The position numbers and the translations under genes are program-made. Below are positions 1-8,151 of a stretch of 64,000 nt of DNA, piece by piece. Position 1 is the stretch's first letter. Every line of letters begins with the position of its first letter. Source of the DNA: Ruminococcus gauvreauii (lineage in GTDB: Bacteria; Bacillota; Clostridia; Lachnospirales; Lachnospiraceae); the NCBI RefSeq assembly GCF_025151995.1, contig NZ_CP102290.1, forward strand, positions 1,922,001-1,986,000. The letters run 5' to 3'. Below the pieces are notes generated by a model. It was not told the origin of the DNA, ran no database searches, and saw nothing but the letters and a program-made list of their open reading frames with translations.

Positions 1-1044
1 GTCTGAAGATGAAATAAAAAGCTTCAGGAGATGCTTTCCGCCCAGGATAGCGGGGACTGCACTGCACACAGACATCAGTAATGCAATGAGCGTCACACTT
101 TTTAATCCTTTACGGATACGGTCATTCTGTCCCGCACCGTGATTCTGAGCCATATATGTGGTTGTGGCATAGCCAAGTGAGATTGCTGCGCTTTCCAGAA
201 GACCGTACAGTTTATTTGTTGCCGTAAAACCTGCAACAAATATGAATCCCTGAATGTTGATCCTGGACTGAAGGATCATGCCTCCTACAGCGATCAGGAC
301 GTGCTGCAGCGCCAGTGGAAATCCCATCCTGCACAATTCCCGGATGACCATTTTGTCTGCCTTCCAGTCTGATGGCTGCAGTCTGATAAATTCAATGTGT
401 CTCAGTGCCAGGAAGCAGTATAAAAATGCGATCAGTTGTGCGATCAGTGTGGCGGCCGCTGCTCCTGCGATTCCCCATCGGAAAACCATGACAAAAAGCA
501 GGTCCAGTGCAATATTTGCACTGGCAGCGATTCCCATCGCGATCAGCGGTGTTTTTCCATCTCCGAAGGCCCGAAGAATCGCGGAAATCATGTTATAAGC
601 CATAACGATCAGGGTTCCGCTGAACATGGTAAAGAGGTATGAGGAGGCCCCGTCAAAAATATCAGCCGGCGTCTGCAGAATCTTAAGCATCGGTAAAACC
701 ATCAGAAGTGCCGTAAGGGTTAGCAATATTCCAATCCCAACACACAGGATAATCGACATGGCAATGGACTTTCTCAGTTTTACGTGATCCTTTTCGCCAA
801 AATGTTTGGCAATACAGGCACCGAATCCCTGAGTCAAAGCCTGTACAGTCCATAAAACTAGCCAGTAAGTCCAGTCGGTTGCGCCCACTGCCGCCAGTGC
901 TTTTACACCGACGCCCTGACCTACAATGATCGCGTCGACGATCATATACAGCTGCTGACCAAGATTCCCCAGGATCAGCGGAAGGGCAAATAAAAGCAAA
1001 AGCTTTGTTGGATTGCCCGAAGTCATATCTTTTACCCGGTTCAT
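1..1044 (-). CDS. MATE family multidrug/Na+ antiporter (3' end outside window)
   Basis: Reading the minus strand from the ATG at 1044 gives 348 codons with no stop before the window edge, so the C-terminus is missing. The start (MNRVKDMTSGNPTKLLLLF), the following LILGNLGQQLYMIVDAIIVG stretch and the repeated hydrophobic helices are typical of MATE exporters, which are about 450 residues long with twelve membrane segments and export cationic drugs or metabolites using Na+ or H+ gradients. A GGAAAGGA element precedes the start. It is divergent from the AraC gene at 1170, which may regulate it. The substrate cannot be told from the sequence. Family assignment is firm, specificity is not. Confidence 0.9.
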   Translation of the reverse strand, partial: MNRVKDMTSGNPTKLLLLFALPLILGNLGQQLYMIVDAIIVGQGVGVKALAAVGATDWTYWLVLWTVQALTQGFGACIAKHFGEKDHVKLRKSIAMSIILCVGIGILLTLTALLMVLPMLKILQTPADIFDGASSYLFTMFSGTLIVMAYNMISAILRAFGDGKTPLIAMGIAASANIALDLLFVMVFRWGIAGAAAATLIAQLIAFLYCFLALRHIEFIRLQPSDWKADKMVIRELCRMGFPLALQHVLIAVGGMILQSRINIQGFIFVAGFTATNKLYGLLESAAISLGYATTTYMAQNHGAGQNDRIRKGLKSVTLIALLMSVCSAVPAILGGKHLLKLFISSSD

Positions 1045-1061
1045 ACGCAGTTCCTTTCCGG

Positions 1062-1090
1062 TTGTGGTTTTGTTTGTTATCTGATATAAT
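1062..1090 (+). promoter_or_regulatory. Sigma-A promoter for the AraC gene at 1170
   Basis: TTGTGG at 1062-1067, a 17-base spacer and a perfect TATAAT at 1085-1090 lie 80 bases upstream of the AraC start. A short inverted repeat, TTATG-N6-CATAA, at 1125-1140 follows and could be an operator in this divergent region. Predicted by eye only. Confidence 0.55.
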
Positions 1091-1169
1091 AATAGCGTCA
1101 AAATATCCGTTTGAATATCCAGTATTATGCCAAAACATAACAATATTGCGCCAAAAAAGAGGTGGGATT

Positions 1170-2090
1170 ATGGAACATAAAACAGTACAGATGGATGAGA
1201 ACTTACTGGAAAAGGTGAAATATCCAACCGGATCGCTGCCGGTTTTTTTTGATGAAGATTATTTTAATGATTACATGAACGGTGAATTTAATTATCACTG
1301 GCACGATTCATATGAATTTGCAATTGTTTTAAGAGGCGAGATAGAATACTATGTACACCAGGCATATGATGAGAGAGAATCAAAAATCATGAGGGAGGGA
1401 GATGTTGTATTTGTGAATTCAAGGGCTTTGCATATGGGGAGGCAGACACAACCGGATTCCCTGATGTTCTGCTTTCTATTTCCCTCTTACTTTTTTAATA
1501 TGCAGCCTTCCGATACGGTGTATCAGAAAAATATAATGCCTGTCATTCGGTTTCCGCTGCCGGGTCTGTATTTTTCCCATGATGATCCTTCAGGCAAATT
1601 GATTTCTGATAAGATAAACCGTTTATACAGACTGAATCCCGGAGAGCTGGGATACGAACTTCAGTGTATAGAAATTATTTATTGTATATGGCGTCTTTTA
1701 CTGACAGAGGTATCCAAATACAAAGAATTCCCGGAGGTACCGAAGCGGGATCGGATACAGGAACAGCGCGCCCGTCTGATGCTGTCCTATGTCCATGATC
1801 ATTATTGGGAAGAAATTACGGTTGATCATATTGCTGAATCCGCTAATATCAGCAGAAGGGAATGTTTCAGGTGTTTTAAAGAAATTGTTAAAAAGACACC
1901 CGCAGAATATCTCTGCGAGTATCGGCTTTCGCAGGCGGCACAGCTGCTGACGGGGACGGATAAAACAATTATGGATATTTGTCTGTCCTGCGGTTTTAAC
2001 AGTCCCAGTTATATGGGAAAGTTATTTAAGGAGAAGTGCGGGATGTCTCCCGGGGAATACCGGGAGTTGTCAGGCAGGACGTCTATATGA
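1170..2090 (+). CDS. AraC family transcriptional regulator with N-terminal cupin
   Basis: A 306-residue protein from the ATG at 1170, chosen because GAGGTGGG sits 5-11 bases upstream; longer in-frame starts would run through the promoter. The N-terminal part (about residues 35-130) is a cupin-like sensor with NYHWHDSYEFAIVLRGEIEYY, the usual effector-binding fold. The last 100 residues carry two helix-turn-helix motifs, VDHIAESANISRRECFRCFK and the recognition region ICLSCGFNSPSYMGKLFK. It is a DNA-binding regulator, probably sensing a small molecule. Divergence from the MATE exporter suggests that gene as a target. Its stop overlaps the stop of the convergent Crp-family gene by 8 bases. Confidence 0.9.
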   Translation: MEHKTVQMDENLLEKVKYPTGSLPVFFDEDYFNDYMNGEFNYHWHDSYEFAIVLRGEIEYYVHQAYDERESKIMREGDVVFVNSRALHMGRQTQPDSLMFCFLFPSYFFNMQPSDTVYQKNIMPVIRFPLPGLYFSHDDPSGKLISDKINRLYRLNPGELGYELQCIEIIYCIWRLLLTEVSKYKEFPEVPKRDRIQEQRARLMLSYVHDHYWEEITVDHIAESANISRRECFRCFKEIVKKTPAEYLCEYRLSQAAQLLTGTDKTIMDICLSCGFNSPSYMGKLFKEKCGMSPGEYRELSGRTSI

Positions 2091-2760
2091 GTTTCCGGAG
2101 TCTTTTTTTGTCTATGATGCGGATGCCGCCGCGAGAAAGCTCCACGATCCCATCAGCAACAAAATATTTCAGCATTCGGGATACGACTTCCCGGGCACTT
2201 CCAATATACCGTGCAATCTGTTCATGGGTAATATGGATCACATCTCCCTCTGATCGTGACAGTTCATCCCAGAGAAAAATAGCCAGACGCTGGTCAAGAT
2301 TCATGAAGAGTATCTGCTGCATTGCCCACATCACGTCGGAAAATCGTTCTGTTGCAAGTTTATAGGAAAAGCATTCTACATAAATATTTTGTTCCATCAA
2401 AGAACAGAAGAAAGATGAACTGATAAGCAGAACCTGTGTTTTTTCCTCTGCTTCAATATAAACATCAAACGTGATAGTAGCGAGGGCACAGGATGCAGAC
2501 AGAATGCAGGTATCTCCCCGCCCGAGGCGGTACAGAGTCACTTCCTTACCGTCGTCAGACAACAGATACGTACGGATCTTTCCTGTGTTAATGAGGAAAA
2601 GACCCACACAGTCCATATCTCCCCGATGAAGCAGCTCACCCTTCCCATATTCTTTTAATGCCGAATGATTAACAAGATTTAACTGTTCCTCCCTGGTTAA
2701 TGAATCCCATACAGGGAAGTATTCCTTTAACAAAGATTCGGTTTGTACGGTGGTCAACAT
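2083..2760 (-). CDS. Crp/Fnr family transcriptional regulator
   Basis: A 225-residue protein. Residues about 15-125 form a cyclic-nucleotide-binding-type beta roll (GKGELLHRGD, GLFLINTGKIRTYLLSDDGK, LYRLGRGDTCILSASC). Residues about 150-220 form a winged helix with the recognition motif ITHEQIARYIGSAREVVSRM. The N-terminus lacks an FNR-style four-cysteine iron-sulphur cluster, so an oxygen-sensing role is not supported; the CILSASC cysteines are in the sensor domain. It diverges from the small gene at 2859 with about 100 bases between them, which makes that gene a likely target. AAGGAGGT precedes the start at a good distance. Confidence 0.9.
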   Translation of the reverse strand: MLTTVQTESLLKEYFPVWDSLTREEQLNLVNHSALKEYGKGELLHRGDMDCVGLFLINTGKIRTYLLSDDGKEVTLYRLGRGDTCILSASCALATITFDVYIEAEEKTQVLLISSSFFCSLMEQNIYVECFSYKLATERFSDVMWAMQQILFMNLDQRLAIFLWDELSRSEGDVIHITHEQIARYIGSAREVVSRMLKYFVADGIVELSRGGIRIIDKKRLRKLI

Positions 2761-2792
2761 AGATACCTCCTTCTCGTAATGATGTAATTTTA

Positions 2793-2821
2793 TTGACCGC
2801 TTATTTTCAGCGTGTTATAAT
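2793..2821 (+). promoter_or_regulatory. Sigma-A promoter for the small gene at 2859
   Basis: TTGACC at 2793-2798, 17-base spacer, TATAAT at 2816-2821. The start codon is 38 bases downstream with AAAGGAG between. A near-consensus promoter. Confidence 0.65.
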
Positions 2822-2858
2822 TTTTGAGATATAAAATAAAACCAAAGGAGACTCCTTT

Positions 2859-3131
2859 ATGAAACAATTTAAGTTTGTCTTTTTAGTAATGTCGTCGGAT
2901 CATGATTCGTCCAAACATCATGTAGCGATGGAAACTCCGACATGTAAATCCATTATGATCGGTGTTAAGGATATGACAGATGCATGCGAACAGGCCAAAA
3001 AACTGGTTGATAAGAAAGAAGTTGATAAAATCGAACTGTGCGGTGCATTCCAGGAAAAAGGAGCCAGGATCATAAGTGATTATATCAATCACCGTATCCC
3101 GGTTTCATATATTGTTAACCTGGAACATTAA
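2859..3131 (+). CDS. Small DUF6506-like protein
   Basis: A 90-residue soluble protein preceded by AAAGGAG and a near-consensus promoter, so it is likely well expressed. It resembles, from memory, the DUF6506 family: an N-terminal strand KFVFLVMSSDHD, then HHVAMETPTCKSIMIGV, a helix of the type DACEQAKKLVDKKEVDKIEL, CGAFQEKGARII, and a final RIPVSYIV strand, consistent with a small alpha/beta sandwich. No function is known to me. The divergent Crp/Fnr regulator next door is the best clue to its control. Family name is tentative; the gene itself is secure. Confidence 0.8.
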   Translation: MKQFKFVFLVMSSDHDSSKHHVAMETPTCKSIMIGVKDMTDACEQAKKLVDKKEVDKIELCGAFQEKGARIISDYINHRIPVSYIVNLEH

Positions 3132-3206
3132 ATTTACATAATTCTTCACATTTCTTTCAATCTGTTATCACACAATCATCACATTTTCGCGTTATGATAG
3201 ATCTTG

Positions 3207-3241
3207 TAAAAAGGTCATTACCTTTTATAAGTTTTTTTCTT
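3207..3241 (+). terminator. Probable terminator after the small gene
   Basis: AAAAGGT, loop CATT, ACCTTTT, then a run of seven T at 3232-3238. It lies about 75 bases after the stop at 3131 on the plus strand. Confidence 0.5.
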
Positions 3242-3253
3242 TTTCATACGTTG

Positions 3254-3273
3254 CCGGGGCCGAAAGGCCCCGG
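3254..3273 (-). terminator. GC-rich hairpin at the end of dus
   Basis: A perfect 8-bp stem CCGGGGCC / GGCCCCGG with a GAAA tetraloop, 5 bases beyond the dus stop codon. It lacks a T run on the minus strand, so it may act as a weak terminator or as mRNA 3' protection. Confidence 0.5.
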
Positions 3274-3278
3274 TCTCC

Positions 3279-4205
3279 TTATGTCAGGCTGAAAAGATCA
3301 GAGACTGCCTGTTCATACTGCCACAGACGTTCAGACTTCCGAATTTTTTTTGCATATTTTTCACTTTCAGGAAATAACTGAATCATGTAGGTCCACAGTT
3401 CTTTCATCTTAAATAAAACATTTCGGTCACCGCTGAAAATGCCCTTATAATTAACATAAAGTTCATCATGAAATGCCCGCACAGTGTCAAAATCAACGGG
3501 TGTCTTATCCACGATATCATTGAGTAATCCCGGGTTACTGAGTATGCCTCTGCCAGCCATCAAAGCCTTAACAGCCGGAAAATGCCCGGTAAAATTTTCA
3601 TAATCTTTCCTTGTAAAAATATTTCCATTGTAACACAGCGGACAGGCACACAGTTCTACGGCATCACTGAAAATTTCCAGGTTTGGCATGTTTTTATAAA
3701 AATCCTGCTGTGTTCGGGGATGGACGATCAATTCTGTGAGGGGATACTTATTATATATTTTTATCAGTTCGTAAAATTCTTCAGGACTGTCTTTTCCGAT
3801 TCTCGTTTTAACAGAGATTCTCATATCAGTTCCAGAGAATATTCTGTCCAGAAACTGGTCAAGCTCCTGTGTCTTTGTCAGAAAACCGGAACCTCTTCCT
3901 TTGGAAACAACGGTCTTTGATGGACATCCCAGGTTCAGATTGACTTCTTCATATCCGAATTTCCTGAGGGAATCCGCCGTGCGGAGAAAATCCTCCGCAT
4001 TGTTGGTCAGTATCTGAGGGATCAGATTCTGCCCGCGGTTATGTTCAGGCAGGATTTCATTTTTTTCTCTGGTGTTAAAATCCTTATTGATATGAGGTAC
4101 GATAAACGGCGTAAAATATTTATCCATAGGGTGAAAATACCTGTGATATGCCGTGCGGTAAATATATGTTGTAAGTCCTTCCATGGGTGCCAGATAAAAT
4201 TTCAT
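3279..4205 (-). CDS. dus: tRNA-dihydrouridine synthase
   Basis: A 308-residue FMN-dependent Dus family enzyme, which reduces uridine to dihydrouridine in the D-loop of tRNA. The N-terminus MKFYLAPMEGLTT is the FMN-binding opening of the TIM barrel. The motif NLNLGCPSKTVVSKGRGSG contains the catalytic cysteine (Cys94). KTRIGK and LIVHPRTQQDFY are the conserved phosphate and substrate contacts, and GRGILSNP follows near the C-terminal end of the barrel. Length is normal for the family. It stands alone between the small DUF6506-like gene and dapA. Which uridine position it modifies cannot be told. Confidence 0.93.
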   Translation of the reverse strand: MKFYLAPMEGLTTYIYRTAYHRYFHPMDKYFTPFIVPHINKDFNTREKNEILPEHNRGQNLIPQILTNNAEDFLRTADSLRKFGYEEVNLNLGCPSKTVVSKGRGSGFLTKTQELDQFLDRIFSGTDMRISVKTRIGKDSPEEFYELIKIYNKYPLTELIVHPRTQQDFYKNMPNLEIFSDAVELCACPLCYNGNIFTRKDYENFTGHFPAVKALMAGRGILSNPGLLNDIVDKTPVDFDTVRAFHDELYVNYKGIFSGDRNVLFKMKELWTYMIQLFPESEKYAKKIRKSERLWQYEQAVSDLFSLT

Positions 4206-4318
4206 TTACAATTCTCCTGTTTTTAAAATATTAATACCGATATGATCTATCTTATCACAATATTTATGTAATGACGACTATAATAGCTTAAAACTGAAAA
4301 CTCAGGGAGGATATTCGA

Positions 4319-5281
4319 ATGAAAAATGTGATATTTAAAGGTACGGGGACAGCGCTTATAACACCAATGAGAGAAGGCGGGTCAATTAATTATCCGGTAT
4401 TTAAAGAACTGATTGAAATGCAGATCAGGGGCCATGCGGATGCCGTTATTATTGCAGGGACCACAGGAGAGGGTTCTACGCTTACGGATAAAGAACATAT
4501 AGAACTGGTAGAATTTGCTGTCCGCTGTGTAAATAAAAGAATTCCGGTAATTGCAGGTGCCGGAAGCAACAATACATCTCACGCTGTATATCTCTCAAAA
4601 GAGTGTGAACGCGTGGGGGCAGACGCGCTGCTTCATGTGACACCATATTATAATAAAGCATCACAGCAGGGGTTGTTTCTGCATTTTTCAGAATGTGCCA
4701 AAGCGTCAAAGCTTCCGGTCATTCTTTATAATGTGCCATCAAGGACCGGAGTCAATATCTTTCCGGCTACATACAAAAGGCTGAGTGAAATTGATAATAT
4801 CGTGGCGGCGAAGGAGGCCAGTGGAAATTTTTCACAGATGGCCAAGATCGCGTCGCTGTGCAAAAATGACCTTTTCCTTTACTCGGGCAATGATGATCAG
4901 ATTACATCTGCGCTTGCACTGGGGGCAAAAGGAGTGATCTCTGTATTGTCCAATATTCTTCCGCAGGAGACACATGATATCTGTGAAGCTTATTTCCAGG
5001 GAAACAGTGAGGAAAGTGATAACCTGCAGCTGAAATATCTGGAGTTGATCGAGGCGCTGTTTTTGGATGTAAATCCGATTCCTGTGAAACAGGCGATGCG
5101 GGCAATGGGGTACGATGTGGGACATTGCCGGCTTCCGCTGTGCGATATGGATTCCACGATGGCGGAAAAAATGTTTACGGTACTTTACCGTTACGGTTTG
5201 CTGAAAAGCAGTGTCAGACCGGGGTCAGTTACCATTCACCGGCCGGGATATGCGGGAGCGATACCGACGCGGAATTTGTAG
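4319..5281 (+). CDS. dapA: 4-hydroxy-tetrahydrodipicolinate synthase
   Basis: A 320-residue DapA-type class I aldolase that condenses pyruvate with aspartate semialdehyde in lysine and diaminopimelate synthesis. The Schiff-base lysine is Lys165 in VAAKEASGN, the catalytic tyrosine is Tyr139 in LYNVPSRTG, and GTTGE near residue 47 is the usual threonine pair. The family is normally about 290-295 residues; here a tail of about 25 residues beyond the usual last helix (from about KSSVRPGSVT) is extra. A GGGAGGA site precedes the start. It is a stand-alone copy without other lysine genes nearby, so a related N-acetylneuraminate-lyase-family aldolase remains possible. Confidence 0.88.
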   Translation: MKNVIFKGTGTALITPMREGGSINYPVFKELIEMQIRGHADAVIIAGTTGEGSTLTDKEHIELVEFAVRCVNKRIPVIAGAGSNNTSHAVYLSKECERVGADALLHVTPYYNKASQQGLFLHFSECAKASKLPVILYNVPSRTGVNIFPATYKRLSEIDNIVAAKEASGNFSQMAKIASLCKNDLFLYSGNDDQITSALALGAKGVISVLSNILPQETHDICEAYFQGNSEESDNLQLKYLELIEALFLDVNPIPVKQAMRAMGYDVGHCRLPLCDMDSTMAEKMFTVLYRYGLLKSSVRPGSVTIHRPGYAGAIPTRNL

Positions 5282-5304
5282 GGAAGAAGGATAAGAGGGA
5301 TATT

Positions 5305-6546
5305 ATGATGGGTCATAAAAAACATATAGGAATTGGTTTTGCTGCGGGGCGTATTAATTTTTTAAGCGTCCTGCAGGCATATATTTACCATTTAAAAGAA
5401 ACCCGGTTCCTGGAAAAAAGTGACAGCTGTATCTCTTTGTTTGTTGCCTTTGATCCAGGCTATAACAATACCAGAAGAGAGGACTATGATAATCTGAGTG
5501 AAGAGGAAAAAGGCTTTTTTCATACGTGTATGTTCATTGGACCGGAAGATGTTCAGGCGGAAAAGGAGTTTCTGGTAAAGCAGCAGATCATGGATCAGGA
5601 ATGCGCAGAGAAGTGTTTTGGAAACGGATACGCTGTGCAGAGAAATATTATCCTCTACGAAGCACTGAAACAAAAGGTGGATTATCTGATCTTTTTAGAT
5701 GATGATGAATATCCGCTGGCGGTCACAGATTCGATGACTTCGTCCCTGTGGAGCGGTCAATCTGTATTGGAGGAGCATGTAAGGGGCCTGCAGTTTTCTG
5801 ATGTCACCAACGGGTATCACTGCGGATATCTGACACCGATTCCTTTTATCGAATTCGACGGTGTGCTGGGTGAGACTCATTTTCGGATGTTTACGGATGC
5901 ACTGAGCAGTGATGTCTTGAAGTGGGAGAGCGTACAGCGGATGATCCGAAACGGCGGTGTGAAATATGCGGATAAAAAGATTTTGATGGAACATAAAACG
6001 AAACTGGTCAGACAGGAAAAGGGTGCAAAATTTATCAGCGGCGGAAATTTGGGAATCAATCTGACCTGTCCGGAGAAGGTGCTTCCATTTTACAATCCGC
6101 CCGGTGCCCGGGGTGAGGATAGCATCCTGAGCACTTGTCTGGAAAATCATACGGTAAAGAAAATACCGGTTTATACCTTTCATGACGGATTTTCTTTTTA
6201 CCGTTCGCTTCTGAAAGGCGTTCTGCCGATTACGCTCAAAAGAATATCGCTGTATGATTCCGTACATGTCAGTCACCGTTTTTATAAAGCGTGTATTGGG
6301 TGGATTCGCTATAAGCCGCTTTATACGTACATTACGCAGAGGCAGGATTATGAAGATATTATGCAGGAGGCGAAGGAGTACCTGGATACGGCATTGCCGT
6401 CTGTGTGCGATTATTTTAACAATCGGGACTTTTATAAAATACGTCAGGAACTGGACACTTATGAGGGATTGGTAAAAGAACATTACGATGAATTTCAAAT
6501 GTCGCTGGTGAGCTGGTCTGACTTGATTAAGAAGACGATCTTATGA
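5305..6546 (+). CDS. Putative GT-A fold glycosyltransferase
   Basis: A 413-residue protein from the ATG at 5305 (in-frame upstream ATG codons lie inside dapA; AAGAGGG precedes this one). Near residue 130 it has YLIFLDDDEYPL, an acidic DxD-type triplet as used by GT-A glycosyltransferases to bind a metal and nucleotide sugar. A later GARGEDSILSTCLE with a downstream YTFHDGFSFY resembles the acceptor and catalytic-base part of such enzymes. No signal peptide or membrane segment is evident. The substrate is unknown. It starts 23 bases after dapA, so the two may be cotranscribed. I do not recognise the exact family. Confidence 0.6.
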   Translation: MMGHKKHIGIGFAAGRINFLSVLQAYIYHLKETRFLEKSDSCISLFVAFDPGYNNTRREDYDNLSEEEKGFFHTCMFIGPEDVQAEKEFLVKQQIMDQECAEKCFGNGYAVQRNIILYEALKQKVDYLIFLDDDEYPLAVTDSMTSSLWSGQSVLEEHVRGLQFSDVTNGYHCGYLTPIPFIEFDGVLGETHFRMFTDALSSDVLKWESVQRMIRNGGVKYADKKILMEHKTKLVRQEKGAKFISGGNLGINLTCPEKVLPFYNPPGARGEDSILSTCLENHTVKKIPVYTFHDGFSFYRSLLKGVLPITLKRISLYDSVHVSHRFYKACIGWIRYKPLYTYITQRQDYEDIMQEAKEYLDTALPSVCDYFNNRDFYKIRQELDTYEGLVKEHYDEFQMSLVSWSDLIKKTIL

Positions 6547-6596
6547 AAATCAAAAAACGGATTTTTCACCGGGTGGATTGTCCGGGTGTGCGCTGA

Positions 6597-6890
6597 TCAT
6601 TAATCATCTTCATGTATGGAATGGGCGCGGGAAAACTGGTGGTTATCATCACGAATAAAAGTCAGGAGGCCGCAGAAGAGATCGGAAAGATCAGCGGCAG
6701 AGGTTCTACGGCGATACAGGCGATGGGGACTTATACAAAGCAGAAGAAGAATGTGCTGTTGTGTGCATGTTCCAGCTCGCAGGCGTATTTGATTAGAAAT
6801 GTAGTTCATCGTATTGATCCGGGGGCATTTGTGATGCTGACAGAGACGAGTGAGGTATATGGAGAAGGTTATATTCATACAAAAGTTTAG
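6597..6890 (+). pseudogene. C-terminal remnant of a YitT/DUF2179 membrane protein
   Basis: An open frame running to 6890 encodes the soluble DUF2179 end of YitT-type proteins: KLVVIITNKSQEAAEEIGK, then RGSTAIQAMGTYT, KKNVLLCACS, then IDPGAFVMLTETSEVYGEGY. Full YitT proteins are about 280-290 residues with five or six N-terminal membrane helices. Here the frame is closed by TGA at 6594-6596 and the membrane domain is absent, replaced by the glycosyltransferase-like gene. An ATG exists at 6612 but has no convincing ribosome binding site. A deletion that removed the 5' two-thirds is the simplest reading. Confidence 0.75.
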
Positions 6891-7136
6891 GATATGTGCC
6901 CAAGTACAATAAATATTGGGTTATAACCTCTCAGTTTGCGCATGTATTGACGCAAATGACCAGTTTGGCATGAAAAAATATTGCTATCCGTGGACAATCC
7001 TGATATTCTGAAAGAATATTATAGAAAAATGCTGGAGAGACTGGAAGTATATGGTCTGGAAAACGGGATGGGTTATGCGGGGCAAGAAGTTTATTAACAT
7101 GGACCAGTTATATCCGGCTGTTTGTGAGGTGTCATT
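6891..7136 (+). other. Decayed, apparently non-coding stretch before corA
   Basis: No intact gene is seen. Short open pieces survive in different frames, for example one ending EYYRKMLERLEVYGLENGMG with a stop at about 7096-7098, and one reading YNKYWVITSQFAHVLTQM near 6910. They look like the debris of one or more genes that I cannot identify. A small hairpin, TTTGCG / CGCAAA, lies near 6937-6957. Together with the adjacent YitT remnant this marks a deletion scar. Confidence 0.4.
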
Positions 7137-8057
7137 ATGCGTTATCGTCTGAACCGGCAGATTATAAAGCTGCGCCCGGAGGAGAAAACAGCCGAGGGCG
7201 AGGCTCTGATCGAAGTATTGACAAGAGAAGAATATGAACAGCAGATGACAGCCGGCCATGAAGACCGGTTGTTTTTGCAGAGCATCAACAATTATCAGCA
7301 CAGCAAAGCTGATTTTTTAAAAGACAGTATCATTGGTACGCTGGTCATTCCAGATAAAGGGGATCTGGCACACAGGGAAATCTGCTTTGCATGGCATATG
7401 AAAAAGGACAGTCTGGTGTTTGTGGATAACACCCGGACCGTATCTGGAATCATCGAGGAGATGGAGCAGACACAGACTGTTGAGAAACTTCATCTGGGCT
7501 ACTTTTTTTATGAGTTTCTTGAATTTCTGATCCGTGATGAAACTCGTTTTCTTCAGGAATACGAAGAAGGAATGACAAAGCTGGAAGAAGAACTGATGCA
7601 GTATGACGGGGAGGATATCTCCAAAGCTATTTTAAAGATCAGAAAAGAGCTCCTTCGCCTGCATTCCTATTATAATCAGATGATCGACATGTGTGAGACT
7701 ATGAGCGAGAATTATAACGAGATGTTGTCCAGAGATTCGTGCAGGCTGTTTCATCAGTTTTCCGGGAGGATGTCGCGAATACTGGCAAATGCCCAGAACC
7801 TTAGGGAGTATTCGCTGCAGATACGTGAACTGTATCAGACACAGATTCAAATGCGTCAGAATAAGGTGATGCAGCTGCTGACTGTTGTCACGACGATCTT
7901 CATGCCGCTGACCCTGCTCACCGGCTGGTATGGGATGAATTTTGACAGAATGCCGGAACTGCACTGGGAGTTTGGGTATGCGGTGGTTATCGGCATTTCC
8001 GTGATCCTTGTGATCGTGGAGATCTGGTATTTTAAAAAAAAGGGCTGGTTTTTATAA
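7137..8057 (+). CDS. corA: CorA family divalent metal ion transporter
   Basis: A 306-residue CorA-type magnesium or cobalt channel. The long N-terminal cytoplasmic domain is followed by two C-terminal membrane helices. The signature Gly-Met-Asn is at residues 266-268 in LLTGWYGMNF, at the end of the first helix (about 245-265); the second helix is AVVIGISVILVIVEIWYF, and the basic tail FKKKGWFL is typical. Length is normal. GAGGTG lies upstream of the ATG at 7137. It is a single-gene unit between the decayed stretch and the kinase pseudogene. Ion preference cannot be read from the sequence. Confidence 0.92.
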   Translation: MRYRLNRQIIKLRPEEKTAEGEALIEVLTREEYEQQMTAGHEDRLFLQSINNYQHSKADFLKDSIIGTLVIPDKGDLAHREICFAWHMKKDSLVFVDNTRTVSGIIEEMEQTQTVEKLHLGYFFYEFLEFLIRDETRFLQEYEEGMTKLEEELMQYDGEDISKAILKIRKELLRLHSYYNQMIDMCETMSENYNEMLSRDSCRLFHQFSGRMSRILANAQNLREYSLQIRELYQTQIQMRQNKVMQLLTVVTTIFMPLTLLTGWYGMNFDRMPELHWEFGYAVVIGISVILVIVEIWYFKKKGWFL

Positions 8058-8151
8058 AAGAAAAAGATTTTCGCTTTATTGTGGAAAAACCCTTCAATTT
8101 TCTGTATAATTATAATATATATATGGAATCTTCAGGAAAGGGGAGGGGAAA

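Noticed and set aside
5695..6498. Minus-strand open frame of 267 codons opposite the glycosyltransferase-like gene
   Set aside because: The plus-strand protein has plausible motifs and a ribosome binding site; the antisense product is basic and low in recognisable features.
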